From Neckera pumila (lineage: Eukaryota; Streptophyta; Bryopsida; Hypnales; Neckeraceae): a stretch of DNA of 64,000 bases. Positions 11,073 through 23,570 of this stretch are shown piece after piece (within the stretch, counting starts at the first letter, position 1; every line of letters starts with the position of its first letter). Under the pieces are notes generated by a model. The model did no database searches and was not told where the DNA came from. It saw only the letters and a list, made by a program, of their open reading frames with translations. Made by a program: the position numbers and the translations under genes. The stretch covers positions 44,869,413-44,933,412 of the forward strand of contig OZ018410.1 in the NCBI GenBank assembly GCA_963969595.1. The letters are read 5' to 3'.

Positions 11073-12078
11073 CTATTGTAAAGAAGGATCATCAGCATGT
11101 TTCTGCAAGCTAGTCAGCAGTTCAAGATTCGCTAACCATGACTTTGTTCCCAGCCATTTCATGAGAACTTCATGCAATTCAGGATTACAAAAAGCCAACC
11201 AACGCCGCTATGCGCAAACAATGTCCAGATCCAGTCCATATAAGCCACTCACTTCTTCTCATGTTTTCATGTTGGAATAAGCCTTCAATGAATCATCAAA
11301 GTATACACAAATTAGAACAATGGACTCATAATATGGTAGAAATAATCCCTCAAACAAAAAGATGTGAGATTATACTTGAGTGTCTCCATTTGTCTACTTC
11401 TAAAACTTATGAGGTCATAGATCATGAAAAGCTTAGAAACTTCCACCAAAAATTCAATATAAACAAATCAACTTGCAAAATGTACTCGTGGTCTACTTTC
11501 TACATTTTTGAAATCAATAGATAATTTTTCCATATTTTAAGATCAAAAGCTTGGAGCATACTGAAATGAGTTCACATATACAAAGTTTGCATTTAGAACT
11601 ACTAAGAATTGACCTTAAAAATAGACCCCTTAAATGCTCAGTGTGACTACAAGCCACACCATTAATGGTATGAGATGCTGCTAACACCAGTGAAGCCATC
11701 TTAGCAACCTGCATCGTCAACAATTCCAGATGTTTGAGATCAAGACTGAGAAGGACTCTTCTTCACAGACATTTGGTGACACAATGTATCAAGCCAAGTT
11801 ACAGTGGAAGCAAGAATGTATAGGGCAATGCCCAACAATAAGGGTATTGCCCGACATAAATCACGACTAAAAGAGGAGATAAAATTGGATGAAACGATGA
11901 GCCGGATGAAAAATCCGTAATCCCTGATTACACGATTTTGCCCGCATAATTGGGGATTACGGCACAAAAGCTTCCCGTCGATTGAACGGGACGGGAACCA
12001 AGAGTGATTTACGGACAATTGAAAGCTCTCGACGTTTTGTAGCAGCAGCAAGGGATTAAAACTTGCCATCATCAACAT
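11073..12078 (-). CDS. Unrecognised minus-strand gene, possible plastid-targeted N-terminus
   Basis: An ATG at 12078 (or 12069) opens MLMMASFNPLLLLQNVES with a Ser/Arg-rich stretch (NHSWFPSRSIDGKLL) that resembles a chloroplast transit peptide. A hydrophobic stretch follows (AIPLLLGIALYILAST), and the frame stays open to 11740. Downstream, a 48-nt exon-like segment at 11661-11708 (KMASLVLAASHTIN) has AG/GT borders. A clean terminal exon at 11073-11207 reads WLAFCNPELHEVLMKWLG then TKSWLANLELLTSLQKHADD and ends PSLQ-stop. I do not recognise the family, and the phases between these pieces are not proven. The terminal exon is the most convincing part. It may instead be two genes or a decayed one. 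Confidence 0.35.
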
Positions 12079-12244
12079 TAGACATTCAGACCAAACGATT
12101 GTAATCGTCACCAAACTTGCTTTTTGCTTCTTCCAGTTAAATGGTATTTATTTTGTAGATTATCTGGACGGAGTGGTGCATAAGACCCAAAACTTTTTCA
12201 CAACAAACGCATTACATGAAGTATTATATTGAAAATCATTCTAC

Positions 12245-12960
12245 TTAACCCCTAAAGTCCCATTGTCCCCTTGGGGGACAAATGGATTTTGGGTAGGTTC
12301 CTACGAACTCAAAAAATTGTGAAGATAGAGAATCACATTAGCTTTCCAAAAATGTAATTTTTTTAATTTCAATCGGTGCCCAATAGCAAAAGTTATGGCA
12401 GAAAAAATCCAAATTTTAGTTTGGCGGGCAGAAAAAATCCCTCACACAAACTTTACAAGGTTAAGGTTTCTTGCTAGAACAATCTTACCATTGAAATTAG
12501 TATATTTCAACCCTATCTTAGAGCTATTAATGATTTCATTTTTCCTTCAATCTTGAACCTACTTCTACTTAACAAATTTTTAATGAGTGAAAACTAATTG
12601 TGTTTCTTTTTTGAATTTTTTTCCTAGATTCTCAACTCGATTCTTCATCATATAAAATTAGAAATTCAAAATCATAAGAGCAAAAATTTTAAGTTAAGAA
12701 GGTTCAAAGCCAAAAAATGTAGTTGAACAAGGTGCACAAATCCTTGGTTCCTTCACTTTAAATGCACAAATCTTGCAATCTACACGGTCAAAGTTTCTAA
12801 AATTTCTTCCACACATTCTTAATTACACTAGTCTAGTCCAAGATCCTATGGTTAAATATGCAAAAAACACATTTAAAGTTTTTTTTTGCTCTTTCCTATA
12901 GAAATGGCAGTTTTAAATGTTTTTTTTATGGAAAAAGGGCCTTGGGACTTTAGGGGTTAA
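12245..12960. mobile_element. TTAA-flanked non-autonomous element, subfamily A, copy 1 (716 bp)
   Basis: It begins TTAACCCCTAAAGTCCCATT and ends in the inverted copy (...GGGACTTTAGGGGTTAA), with TTAA at both outer edges. The inner left sequence (GTCCCCTTGGGGGACAAATG) matches the right end of the element at 13681-14605, so it lies in the opposite orientation. It has no transposase frame. TTAA duplication plus termini starting CCC is the signature of piggyBac-type elements. Confidence 0.8.
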
Positions 12961-13680
12961 ACTGCAAACCTTGCTCAAATCACATAATCTTGACAATCAA
13001 GGATCAATAGTCCCAACTCAAGCAGTCAAAGATCAATAGTCTCGCCCTGCCTTAATGCTGGCTGGTATGCGCTGGTATGTTGGCTGGCTATGCGGCCGAT
13101 AGGCTGGTTGGTATTGATTTTTTAATCCAACCCCTCAGGCATCCTTAGGGGAACCCACTCAAACAACTTAAAACTGGATTTTTGTGGAAAATTAGTACTA
13201 GGGCTATAGCTTTGCCGTCCGGGGGGGTAGGCCCAAAATTTTGGGGGTAAGGTGCTAGATTTGTTAGAAATTCATTGGATAGATCGTACCTCCCCTACTA
13301 ATCTTGGAAGCTAAACTTTGGACTTTCTCAAGAAGGTCTTGGAAACTATCTTTTGGAACTAAGTACCATAGAGGTTCAAAGCTTTGTCGCTAAGTTGCAT
13401 TTAATATCAACTTTAGGACTTTGGGGCACTCCAGGGGTCCATAGCTCTACCATCCGGGCCCGTTTAACACACACTGTAGGACTTTGACTTAGTCACAGGT
13501 TCAAAGCTTCGCCGTCCCAGGGGGAATTCACACAACAGGGGAGACTTTAGAAGAAGGAAAAAAAACACTTAAAGAAAATACACAAAGGAGTCAAAGCTTT
13601 GCCATCTTGGAGGGGGGTCCACTCAACAAGGGAAAACAATGTTAGAAGAAGGTAAGAGTACTTAAAAGAAAGCACACAAG
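12961..13680. repeat. Diverged repeat with a recurring 'caaagctttgccgtcc' motif
   Basis: Variants of TCAAAGCTTTGCCGTCC appear near 13208, 13441, 13498 and 13587, each followed by a G-rich or C-rich run. The phrase TTAGAAGAAGG also recurs. This looks like an old internally repetitive element that later received the TTAA element at 13681. No gene is seen. Confidence 0.4.
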
Positions 13681-14605
13681 TTAACCCCTAAAGGACCGAG
13701 GCCCTTTTTCTGCCAAAAAACACTCAAAACTGCCATTTCTATAGCAAAAAGTAAAAAGAATTGAAAAATGTTTTTTTCACATCTAACCATAGGATCTTAC
13801 ACCTAAATAGTATGAGAGTGTATAGAAAAATTTTCAGAAGTTTTGACAGCACAGATTGCAAGATATTTGCGTTTAAAGTGAAAAAAACAAGTTTTTTAAT
13901 ACATTGCGGGACTAGATTTTTTGCCTTTGAACATTTTTAATTAAAAATTTTTGCACTGCAGAGTTTTGAGCTTTAAATCTTTATAGTGGAGAATTGAGTT
14001 GAGAGTCTAGGAAAAAAAAAAAATCCAAAAAAACTTAATTTTCATTCTTTAAGAAATTGTTAAGTAGAAGTAGGTACGAGATAGAAGAAAAATCTAAAAT
14101 ATTAATATCTTTTATATGGAATTAAAAAACACAAATCCCAACAGTGAGATTGTTCTAGCAAGTAATTTAAACCACGAAAAAAAACACCCTGAAAAATTTG
14201 AAAAATTGCATTCAGTAATGCATCCTAGAATTTATTTTTTTCAAAAAGATGCTTTAATTGCCCAAAAAACAAGAATGTCCATAACTTTCTCATAACAAAT
14301 CCAAATAAAATAAATCAAAGCTTTCCAAATAGACAAAAATATAATATATGAGAAAAAAATATTAAAAAAAAAAGTTCAAATTTTTGTCCGTTTTTTTTGC
14401 TGCCCGCTGTCCCTTGTTTTGAGCTTATTTGGTCATAACTTTTTTTCCCGGGCACCAATTGTGAAAAAAATTATATTCCCACAAAGCTTATCAGTTTTCT
14501 GTCTTCAAAAAATGTTTCAAAAAATCACAACAAAATTTCAGCCCGTAGATACTTGCCCGAAAACGCATTTGTCCCCTAAATGGACAACGGTCCTTTAGGG
14601 GTTAA
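13681..14605. mobile_element. TTAA-flanked non-autonomous element, subfamily A, copy 2 (925 bp)
   Basis: It has the termini TTAACCCCTAAAGGACCG on the left and the exact inverse CGGTCCTTTAGGGGTTAA on the right, an 18-bp perfect inverted repeat including the TTAA. The total length of 925 bp is identical to the copy at 37132-38056. It has no coding capacity. Confidence 0.85.
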
Positions 14606-17220
14606 GATGAACATAGTAGCATGAAAATTCATACACTAAAGGCCCTCCAAAGTGGCATGGCCAAGGTATGGTGGAGGGGTGCTTTAGGGTTAGTGCAAGA
14701 CACCAAAAAGACTCATAAACCATACAAGCTAGTTCACAAGGGCACACAAAAGATAGAAAGACTTTCAACTCACAACTTAGTACACAAGAGTATACAAAGA
14801 CAAGATAGAAAGACCTCCAAATACCTTCAAAGCTTGAAATATAATAACAATGGAGGCAAAAGTGCTCCAAAAACATTGTAGAGGTTTTTGGCTTCAAAAG
14901 CCAAAATATTCAAAATAACTTGGACCCACGGACCCAAAACAAGTTTGCGGGTGATTTTAAAGAGGGAAATGGGGCCCTTAAATAGGTTTATAAAGCCCCC
15001 TCCCCCCCACCCCACCCCACCCCAAATTCCTACTAGTAACCTTATCAATTTGGATTTTCATCCTCATCCTCAAAGATTTTCATCCTAATTTCTAAAATTT
15101 TAACTATCTACCATCTATGCTGGACCAACATCCTAACTTTTGGAAATCGACTCCAAATGTCAAACAGATTGCACTGTTAGCTCCAAATCGCCGTGTTTAG
15201 TCCTAAATCTGTTACCCCCAATACCGGGACCAAAAACCCTTTATAGGCTAGTTTAGATTAAAAATCAATTGTGGTAAATTCCTAAATCTTTGAGATCTCT
15301 TATTTTGAAAAAAATAACTATCTTAGGGTCTCCAATAGGTGCAAGGAAGTAGGAAAAGGCTCCTTGTTGGCTTTGTTTCACCATCATATGCCCTCAGAAT
15401 GCTGGTCAATGTTGTAGGAAATCCACTACGTGATTAATTTCTAAGGAATCTGTCCAGTTTGGATACTTACCGCTATCAAAATGTTGCAGAATTGTAGGGC
15501 ATGATTAACATTAAAAAAAATATCCTAATTTTTAGTAAGATTTTACTACAACTTGGACAGTTTACAAGAAATTCCCATTGGAGGTTGGAACAATTTGTTC
15601 GCTTGAAAGAAGTTCTTTTGCAAGTCGGGAGATGCCAAAAAAATTTATAGAACCTCTCAGGGAGTCTTACAAAAGATGTGTAGGTTTATTTCCATACTTA
15701 GCATAATTGGTTAGTGGAGATCCAAATTAGCCGTCTCCTTGAATTGTTGATGGCGCGGGAGTCTTTTGCAGATGAAAGAATCTTGACAAATCAATTTTGC
15801 CGTTGGATTTTTGGCATGGGATTTATCCTAGAATACCATTCTTCGACAGTAGATTCCTCCACATGCTCGTTTTGAGTTAGGGGCTCCATTAGGCTAACAA
15901 TTGAGGTTCTCAGGAATTCATCGATCTAATGGGAAAAATTCAAAACCAAATTCTAGAACCTGACCTAGTGGCTTGGCTGTGGATCCCTTTGACCAACTTA
16001 GCTATGAATTGCCACATTCATAGTGGGATTTAGCCTTTTGGGAGCTATGTGACTCAAATCCAATAAATCCCTCTATCTTGTGATTTCTATTCTATTTTTA
16101 GGCAAGATTTGGAGAAGTTCTAGGTATAAAATCAAAACTAGACCAAATATTGTATTGGGTATAATACAACCCTATTTTGGTTCTACACTCTTTTTATGGC
16201 TTTTAGTATACTTTTATCTACTTTAAATTTTAAATTTCAAAAAATAAATCTACGAGTCCCAAGTGACAAATTGGGAGCTTACAATTAGCCTGTCTTTCAA
16301 GCATTAAATTGTTATTCGCACAAAATACCATTGCCAATACCCCCAAACCTATAACCAACTCTGGTTTGTGTACATTTGTGTGGCTGACAAAGTTTCATCC
16401 ACGAGTAGGATAGTTTGTTCATAATCATATGATGATATTCATCCACAAAAGTAAAAGTTATATGAGTTTTAATCCAAGGCTCAAGGGTTACTTAAAGCCC
16501 ACTTTATATTGCATCTAGAATCAGATGGAAGGCCGACCCAATTGGCATGAATTTGTGCCTTCAATCAGGCCTCAATTGAACACTCCGGCCCCAATTAATG
16601 TAAAGTGATGAGGTCCAATTTTAGGGCCTAATTTGCAATCATGTTCTCTTGGATTTTTGCAATGCTTCATTTAAAATGTAAATAAAATATCTTTTTCTTC
16701 CTATTTTTGTAAGTTCAAAATTGAAAGATGGAGTTTAAATCTTTTTTGAACCTTTTATTTTTATTTTATTTTTTTCCTTTATAAAATTCTGAAAATAGAA
16801 GAGACTTGTTTTAAATTTTGGTGAACTTTTCTTCTCTCTTCTTATTTTTATCATTTTATAAATAGCAAGAGATCTAAAATAAAATTTGATCCTTTTTCTT
16901 TTCTTCGTATTTTTTCTATTTCGAAAAAAAGAAAAGTTTTTGAATTTTTTTTGGAGCCTTCTACTTTCACTTTGTATTTAAAAATAAAATATTAATTTTT
17001 TGTTAACCTTTTACTTCTTCTTTCTATTTTTTTCTCTTTCAAATCTGTCCTAAATGTGCCCAGCCTCACTGAATCAACCAGTGGAGCGTTGTTTTTTGGT
17101 TTTTGAATTAGTCCTTAAATTGACCTCTTTTGCTTTTGAGTGGATCAAGTAAAGGTATTAGTTTATTCCAAGAGTCAATTGTTCTCCTTGGTTTCCTAAC
17201 ATGTCTTTACAATTGCAAAT
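14606..17220. other. Gene-free AT-rich stretch
   Basis: No coding exon is recognised. It contains a C-rich run at about 14998-15025 (repeated CCCCA), long A/T-rich tracts at 16680-17040, and diverged fragments of the repeat seen near 8870-9300. Confidence 0.4.
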
Positions 17221-17224
17221 GGAC

Positions 17225-17450
17225 AAGATTATGGGAGACCTAGGGTCACTTAATAGGTGCCTACAAAAGAAACCTTTCAAAACTCATAACTAATTCTACA
17301 AAGTTCCAAAAAATATGAAACAACTTGGGGTAGACTAATTCTATTTTCTTTCTAAAAAACTTAACTAATAATTGTTTCAAGTTGTTAATAGCCTCTCCAA
17401 AAAGGCAATGAAGCTCTTAAATGGTTGCTTTTAGAGCAAATTACCTTAAC
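17225..17450. repeat. Interspersed repeat R5, copy 1
   Basis: The blocks CATAACTAATT, TCCAAAAAATATGAAAC, ACTTGG, CCTCTCCAAAA and GCTCTTAAATGG occur in the same order at 34895-35110. Two diverged copies of one element are likely. Confidence 0.6.
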
Positions 17451-18360
17451 CCGTACATGATGTTGTGGACGTTTGGTGTCCAAAGAATGACAAAAAATGA
17501 CGAAGAATCTTTGTGTGTAGGACAGAACTGCAATTGTTCATCCTTGGAATTGTGTGCAAAAAGGAGAGAGCATGCACACTAGTTTGTCCTCCAATGAGTA
17601 CTTTTGATTTTTTCAAGGTGGATGATGTTGATTTCCACGGTTACTAGCCCCGGCATATAAGAATTAACTGTTGCTTCTGGTATTAAAATGCCGCACTCTT
17701 TGGTACATTGAAATTTCCTCAGTACCCAACAAGAAATGAATGCAGACTTCTTTGATATAAACCTCTTATGCCATTGTGGAAAAAAAGAGAGAAGATGTCA
17801 CACAGTATGTGGTCACCGAAGAGTACATGAATACATAATCAAAACTGACTCCACATCGGATTGGATTGCAGAAAACAACAATTATTATTTTTTATTGCAA
17901 TACAATAGAATTTCGTTGAGCAATGAGTACTTAAATAAGGTCACTACACTTAATATTGCCTGGTTCTTAAAATCGCACAGTGGATATTCTTGCCTAAAAT
18001 GTACTCCCACTATTCATATGACTCTATGATCGCTTTTGGGTACACCTATTCTCAACACTTTGGAAATTTGTAGTTTATTCATGTACGGTGTCTAAAAAAT
18101 GCATTCTTAGAGAATCTAGAATCCCCTTTTGACTACCAATGGGACCCCACAAAAGAAATTCAATATAATAGTGAAAACCATGCTAAATCAGGCTGAATTG
18201 CTTAAATGTGCGATTTAAGGTGCAGTTATCTTAGTTGAATCCAAATTGGATTTCCCAAAACAGATGCTGAAGCTATAGAGGACTATATAATACTTCATAA
18301 CATGCCATCATTAAAATTCAAAGAGCAAACAGTACACAAGATGTACACCTAAAAGCAGCT

Positions 18361-18594
18361 CTATTAGAAGAGATTTGGAGGGGCTAGAGGGCTATTTCAA
18401 GCCTGGTCCCTCAAAGTTGTTCCCCTAGCAAATTGAGAACATCTACTGTCAGATTTTATTTATTTATTTTTTGGTGACATGGCAGTCGTTCAGCCACGTC
18501 ACACAGCATCTGCGGATTGCTGCAAGGCTGTCCCCCCGACCCTGGCAGCCCAGAGAACTCATAGCCCTCCAAAGGAGCTGAAAAACATGTAATG
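18361..18594. mobile_element. Foldback MITE, CATTAGAGGAG family, degenerate copy 2
   Basis: It starts TATTAGAAGAGATTTGGAGG and keeps GGCTATTTCAAGCCTGGTCC, then the core GACATGGCAGTCGTTC followed by GCCACGTCA, and ends CCCTCCAAAGGAGCTGAAAA. The right terminus has decayed to ATGTAATG. An open minus-strand frame inside is not a gene. Confidence 0.6.
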
Positions 18595-21500
18595 AATGCA
18601 GCGAGTGGATCATGCATGGAACGGCATAATGGCGGGCCTACCAAAAAAACATGCCCCAATGCATACGGCATGGGTCTCTTTATTTTTCTAAACCCGGTAA
18701 TTTCCATCCACTACACTGCATTTTAAAGAAATTTGAAGAGTCTAGAAGTTGACACACAATAGCAAAAGTCATAAATGTCTCCCCTTTTTCAGCCTTGTAA
18801 TTTATGCCGATGGATTGGAGCTTCCTTTTTTACATGAAATATCTTTTTTTAATGTAGAATCTTTATTCTTCTTCTTTTCGTATTGCAAAAGGTCAATTTA
18901 AAGTTTGGCTTGCTGGCTTTGCATTGGGGCCATTTTTTTTCTAAAAGTTGTAGGAAGGGAATGAGGTCCGCCTCTTTGCCCTTCAAAATCTCAATATTTG
19001 TATGTTTTTCTGTGTTCGCATTAGGCTTGTTCTAAGGCAGCACCAAACAGACAAGGAGCAGCACAGACTTAAAGTGCACAACAAATAAGAAAGAGAAGAT
19101 TGGGAAAAGAAAAATTGTCTTGTGTTTACGAATGGTAGAGATTTGTTTAATCCAAAGGAGGAGCCCAATCCGGCCCTAGACAGAAGTTTGGGCCAACCCA
19201 AACCTCATCTCGATTGTTCTCTTGGGGCCTGAAGGTTTGACACCAAAATAATGCCACCTAGGGCAACACGTAGGATGAGTTGTAGTTCAATCCAACCTCA
19301 AGTATACAGTAAAGCCCTTGCGCCGGATTTGGAGAAATTGAGCCATCCTCTTGGCTTAAAGTTGGTGAGTTCCGGCCGACCTTCAATCCGGCCTCAAGTA
19401 TAAAGTGGCCCTAATTACTATTGGTCCGTAGTTTTTTTTTGTTTTTTTGTTTTCCTTGAAACACATGGACAACTTCCATTGATAGAGGAAAAAGTACACA
19501 GAACCAGAGAACCAAGTCCTTGGCAGAAATTTTACATTTTCTAAAACATGTCCGTAGTTGTTTCAGAATTCATACCAAGCGTTTGCACTCTTTCCTTCCC
19601 GCGTCAAAGTCCAAGAGCTTCAGGCAACCTTAGCCAATGCGTGGATGCAGGACAAGATGCAGCTTCTGGAGCTGGAGAAGCTGGTGTCGGCACTCGCGGA
19701 TTGAAAGAAACAAGGATGAGGCAAGTCAACTTTCGAAGCTTGAAGTCGAAGGCACCTAGATTACTGACCTTGTTGATTGTGAAGATTTATGAGCTACTTC
19801 TGGTTTTCTCGTTTTCTTGAGCATGATTTGACTTGCTGCAATTCAGGTTGTGCTTTCGGTATCTGAGTTTAGGACTTCAAAGTTCAATTTTCGCAAGTAT
19901 CAATAAATGCTTTGTTGCTTAGCTGCAAACACCGAATTTATTGAACTCTACTGGTTTGTTGCTCATTTTGGTTTGAGACCCTCGTTGTGAGTACTTGTGT
20001 GTCAATTAGGGTTTGGACTTTTGTTTCTCCTGACCACACTCACAAGCATTACTTTAAGTGTCTTATTTGGATGCTCTGACAAAATATTAAATGTCTAATG
20101 ATTTTTTAGTGGATGGCCTAAATGCATCATGATGTTAAGATGGTGCGCTTCTTCAAAATCAATCTCATAATCAAAATGAACGCATAGTAGAAGCTTCAGT
20201 ATGGCTGTTATATGATGATATGTTTGACTATTAATGACTTTTACCTCCAGGTTGCGATGGTTTAGGTATTGGTCTGGGAAATGAGGATTTGAATGCTTAT
20301 TAAACAATATGATTGTTTCACTAAGGCTTGTTACAAACATCTTGTAGGTGTGGATTAGCTCGACAAAAACGCCATTTCAATATTTGAACTTTGAAGTGAA
20401 GAACTTCGAGTTCAACGAGAAAGTCTAAGCACCTTACGACGCCTTAAGCATTTGAATGGGCACAATTACATCAATAGTCCCGTGCAGGCAAGCTAGTTGC
20501 AGTCTTGGCTTCCAAGCCGTGGAATAGCTGAATAATCTAAGGTCGCTTTTCTTTGTGAGTTTTTTTTTATTGTCTATGCACATTGATGGTTTGGTTTTGG
20601 AATAATTGTTCCTCATCTATTATGTAGTACCATATGTTGATACATTCCCTTATAGAATGGTATCTGAGAAGAAGCTGCTTAAGGGCGTTGTTAAACTGGA
20701 CTTTTATGAACTTGCATTTGTGCTGGGTGATTTGGATTCAGAATTGTTGATTGGACTCAAGTACCATGACAAGTATATGTAAAAACATCACCCATGTGCT
20801 ATAAATTCATTTTTTTTTCAAGGGTGATGAAGTAGGGGATTCTATTTGCGCCACTTTAAGCATTTTATTATCTGTAGGAGTGAATTTCAGGCGATGTATA
20901 GAGCTGCGGAGAGACCTTTGTGTACATGAGGCATCTTTCTTGAGATCAAATTTTTGTCATTGTGTATGAATTTCTGAAGTCTGCAATTTTAGAGTGGGAA
21001 GTTGTAGACCAAGATGATTGTAGACCAAGAGGAGGCATCATTAACCAAGTCATCTTCTACTTGCAGTCTGTATTTGGCTGCAGAAGTTCGTCTTCATTAT
21101 TCTCAGCAACTTCAAAAGAAAAAAATTCTTAGTTCTGACACTATGGCAAGATTTTGTATGCATTGGTTGTGCGGTCTGTTTTTCAGGTTGGTGGAAGGAA
21201 TGAACATAGTTCTATCAATTGTGAAATTTTGATTGAATTCCGGCATTGCAAAATCAAAGGCTATGATTCAGGGCTTTTTCTACTGGCAACGGCATGGTAT
21301 GCATCGAATTATTGAATACAGTGGTTTCAAGAAATGTCATAACATATATTGCAGGGCTCCTATGCACAATTTTCCAGTCCAATTGTAGAATCTATACGTG
21401 ACTTCATACATGCTTTTTTTCCCAATGAACCCTAATCACGATTGCCAATCATCACCGAATGTTCTACATCTCCCGCAAGAGTATCATGGTCATCAGGCCT

Positions 21501-21600
21501 TCTTTTAGCAGAAGGACAAATGCTTATGGAGATGGTCAAGTGGCACTTTTGGTTCAGAGAGGTTTCGCGGCGGTGGATTTTTTTTTTTTTTTGTTTAGTC
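18595..21600. other. No confident gene; two short coding-like patches
   Basis: At about 19605-19711 (plus) a frame reads VKVQELQATLANAWMQDK followed by MQLLELEKLVSALAD and a stop, a coiled-coil-like heptad pattern. At about 20659-20782 (plus) another reads VSEKKLLKGVVKLDFYELAF then VLGDLDSELLIGLKYHD and a stop. Neither was matched to a family and no splice partners were found, so they may be relic exons. Confidence 0.25.
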
Positions 21601-23191
21601 TATTTTGTGTTTGATAATGCACAGGACGGTTGTATCCATTTGTCTAGTCTTCCGTCAACGCACTCAAGCTTTTGTGCATGCAAACAAGGGGAAGAAGTCG
21701 ACCTTGTCTGCTCAAGTGGCGGCCACTGATGAGTCTACTAAGCAGGCATCGTCGTCGATGAATGACAAGTCACCAAAATCTGCTTCCTGAATGGTGGTGC
21801 ACTTGCTACCAAGACTATAGTCAGTATCACTGTCGTTGGGGCTTTTGGAAACTTGGCGAAGAAGAAAATCTTTCCAGCTTTATTTGCTCTCTACTATGAG
21901 GGTTGCTTGCCCGAGGTTTGTGACATTGTTCTTTGAAGATGAACTTGTGCTGCAGTGTAATGAATTACTGAATTAGAGCCTTTGAAGTGTCATTAACTAA
22001 TTGAACGATTTCTTGAATTTGTTTGGATCTTTGCATTTTTCTAACATAACAATTTCAGTAAAAGGCGTAAAACTTTTGGTTATTGGGTTTCTCATGGTTT
22101 TTTATGGAGCTATTAGTGAGTATGTATGGTTTATAAACTCTATGATGGTTTGGGGTGTAAAGGGCTTTTTTTGTGGGGAAGGTTTCAAGCTAATTTCTTA
22201 CGACCTTAGACTTTTGTTTTGTTTTGGTTGCAGCATTTTATTGATTTTGGTTTTGCACGGAGCAATATGACTGATGAGACATTGGGGGAATCACTTGTCA
22301 GATTGATCAAAGGTAAGTTATCTTTGGTGGTCCAGAAGTTTATTAGCTAATCCGGGGCTCAGTACTGAAGGCCACATTTTAAACGATAAAACCTAGGTCT
22401 CTTGACGACAACCCAATTACGCGTGATTCTCTCTGACACAATACATGTTGGCAGAGGAAATTGTGGTGATAAGCAAGAAGAGTTTTTAAAACGGTGCTTT
22501 TATCATGCCGGCCAATACAACTTTGAGGACTCATTTGGAGAGCTTTTTAAATAGCTTCATAAGCATGAGGTGTGTGTTCCCTTTTTGTGGTGTATTTGTC
22601 ATTCTTGTTTCCCTGGTGCACTCACCGCACTGATTATTATCACAATTTTTTATTGCAGATGGATGAAACATCAAGACGACACATTTTGTTTTCAAGTGTG
22701 GTTCTATTTGTGTAATGCACAGACAAGTGATTCTTGCAATTGTTGTGTCAAGGCGACATAATGGTGAACCTTTCTATCCTGCTTGATGTCTTTGTGGATG
22801 CTACTCAGTCCTCCTGTTTTGCTTCTTCTTCCGCAAATGACTAGAGCCGTGTTATTGTGGAGAATCCATTTGGTCGGGACTCAGGTTCCTCTCTCGAACT
22901 GACAGCAGGCTTAAGAAAGTACTTGAAAGAAGACCAGATCTATTGGTAGGTTTTTGCAATCCTAAATTCAAGAGCAATTCCCCGTGAGTATTCCTTTTGT
23001 ATGCATGCAATGACGTTAGCTTACTTTTCCTTTTTGTTGAGAGCCTATGAGAGCATTCAATTCATTTGTTTATTTTTAAGTGCTCATCAATTGCCTAAGT
23101 TCTGTCAAATTATTTTTGTCTTTGCAGAATCGGTCAATACCTCAGAAAACAGTTGGTGGAGAATTTGTCAGTCCTGCAACTCTCAAATCTT

Positions 23192-23411
23192 CACTATAAA
23201 AAACCCACGTTTTAGGTGACAAGCCCGGATTTTTTGATTGGAACGGATTTTAGGTGACATCTATGTTGACATTTAGCTATTTTTATGTTAATAGTAACAT
23301 CCAATGTAACATCATAAAAACATAAAAAAACTAGATGTCAACGTAGATGTCACCTAAAATCTGTTCCAAAAAATCCGGACTTGTCATCTAAAACGTGGGT
23401 TTCTTCTAGTG
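23192..23411. mobile_element. CACTA-type hairpin MITE (220 bp) with CTT target duplication
   Basis: It begins CACTATAAAAAACCCACG and ends CGTGGGTTTCTTCTAGTG, so the termini are CACTA/TAGTG. The arms are nearly complementary along most of the length: TTTTAGGTGACAAGCCCGG against CCGGACTTGTCATCTAAAA, and GGTGACATCTATGTTGACAT against ATGTCAACGTAGATGTCACC. It is bounded by CTT at 23189-23191 and 23412-23414, a 3-bp duplication as expected of CACTA (En/Spm) elements. It splits a G6PDH exon exactly between SNL and VLEPRW. No transposase is present. Confidence 0.88.
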
Positions 23412-23566
23412 CTTGTTTTGGAACCACGGTGGTCCCAATATTGCATTAGATATGTTCAACTGATTTTCTTTAGTAGTATTTCTTCTAGCGCTTGTTTTGG
23501 AACCATGGTGGTCCCAACACTACATCAGAAATGTTCAACTAATTTCTTTAGTAGTATTTCTTTTAA
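23403..23566. repeat. 79-bp tandem duplication of MITE end plus G6PDH exon
   Basis: The segment from TTCTTCTAG through GCTTGTTTTGGAACCA to TTTAGTAGTATTTCTT occurs twice, offset by 79 bp. The second copy reads EPWWSQHYIRNVQLIS. The repeat unit includes the last bases of the MITE, so the duplication came after the insertion. Confidence 0.85.
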
Positions 23567-23570
23567 TGTT

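Larger units (their letters stand above)
21640..23570 (+). pseudogene. Plastid-type glucose-6-phosphate dehydrogenase, decayed 5' part
   Basis: Exon pieces follow the order of plastidic G6PDH. The transit region (STLSAQVAATDESTKQASSS, before 21790) is out of frame with the next piece. [20 protein letters not shown] to YEGCLPE ends at 21915. Exon 22234-22312 reads FARSNMTDETLGE. Exon 22455-22569 reads CGDKQEEFLKRCFYHAGQYN. The piece at about 22760-22950 has [14 protein letters not shown] and LKEDQIYW. Then come YLRKQLVENLSVLQLSNL and EPRWSQYCIRYVQLIFF. The enzyme oxidises glucose-6-phosphate with NADP in the oxidative pentose phosphate pathway. Decay is clear: the nucleotide motif is GAFGNLA rather than GASGDLA, the catalytic EKPFG lysine is N, there is a TAG after ELFK and another stop replacing W before SRVIVE, plus at least one frameshift. 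A MITE sits at 23192 and everything past the VQLIF region is missing. Confidence 0.88.

Noticed and set aside
10987..11280. A plus-strand ATG frame of 97 codons.
   Set aside because: It is antisense to the better-supported terminal exon at 11073-11207 and shows no recognisable protein features.
14888..15088. A proline-rich plus-strand frame around a CCCCA-rich run.
   Set aside because: The prolines come from a low-complexity C-rich tract. There is no start context or conserved motif.
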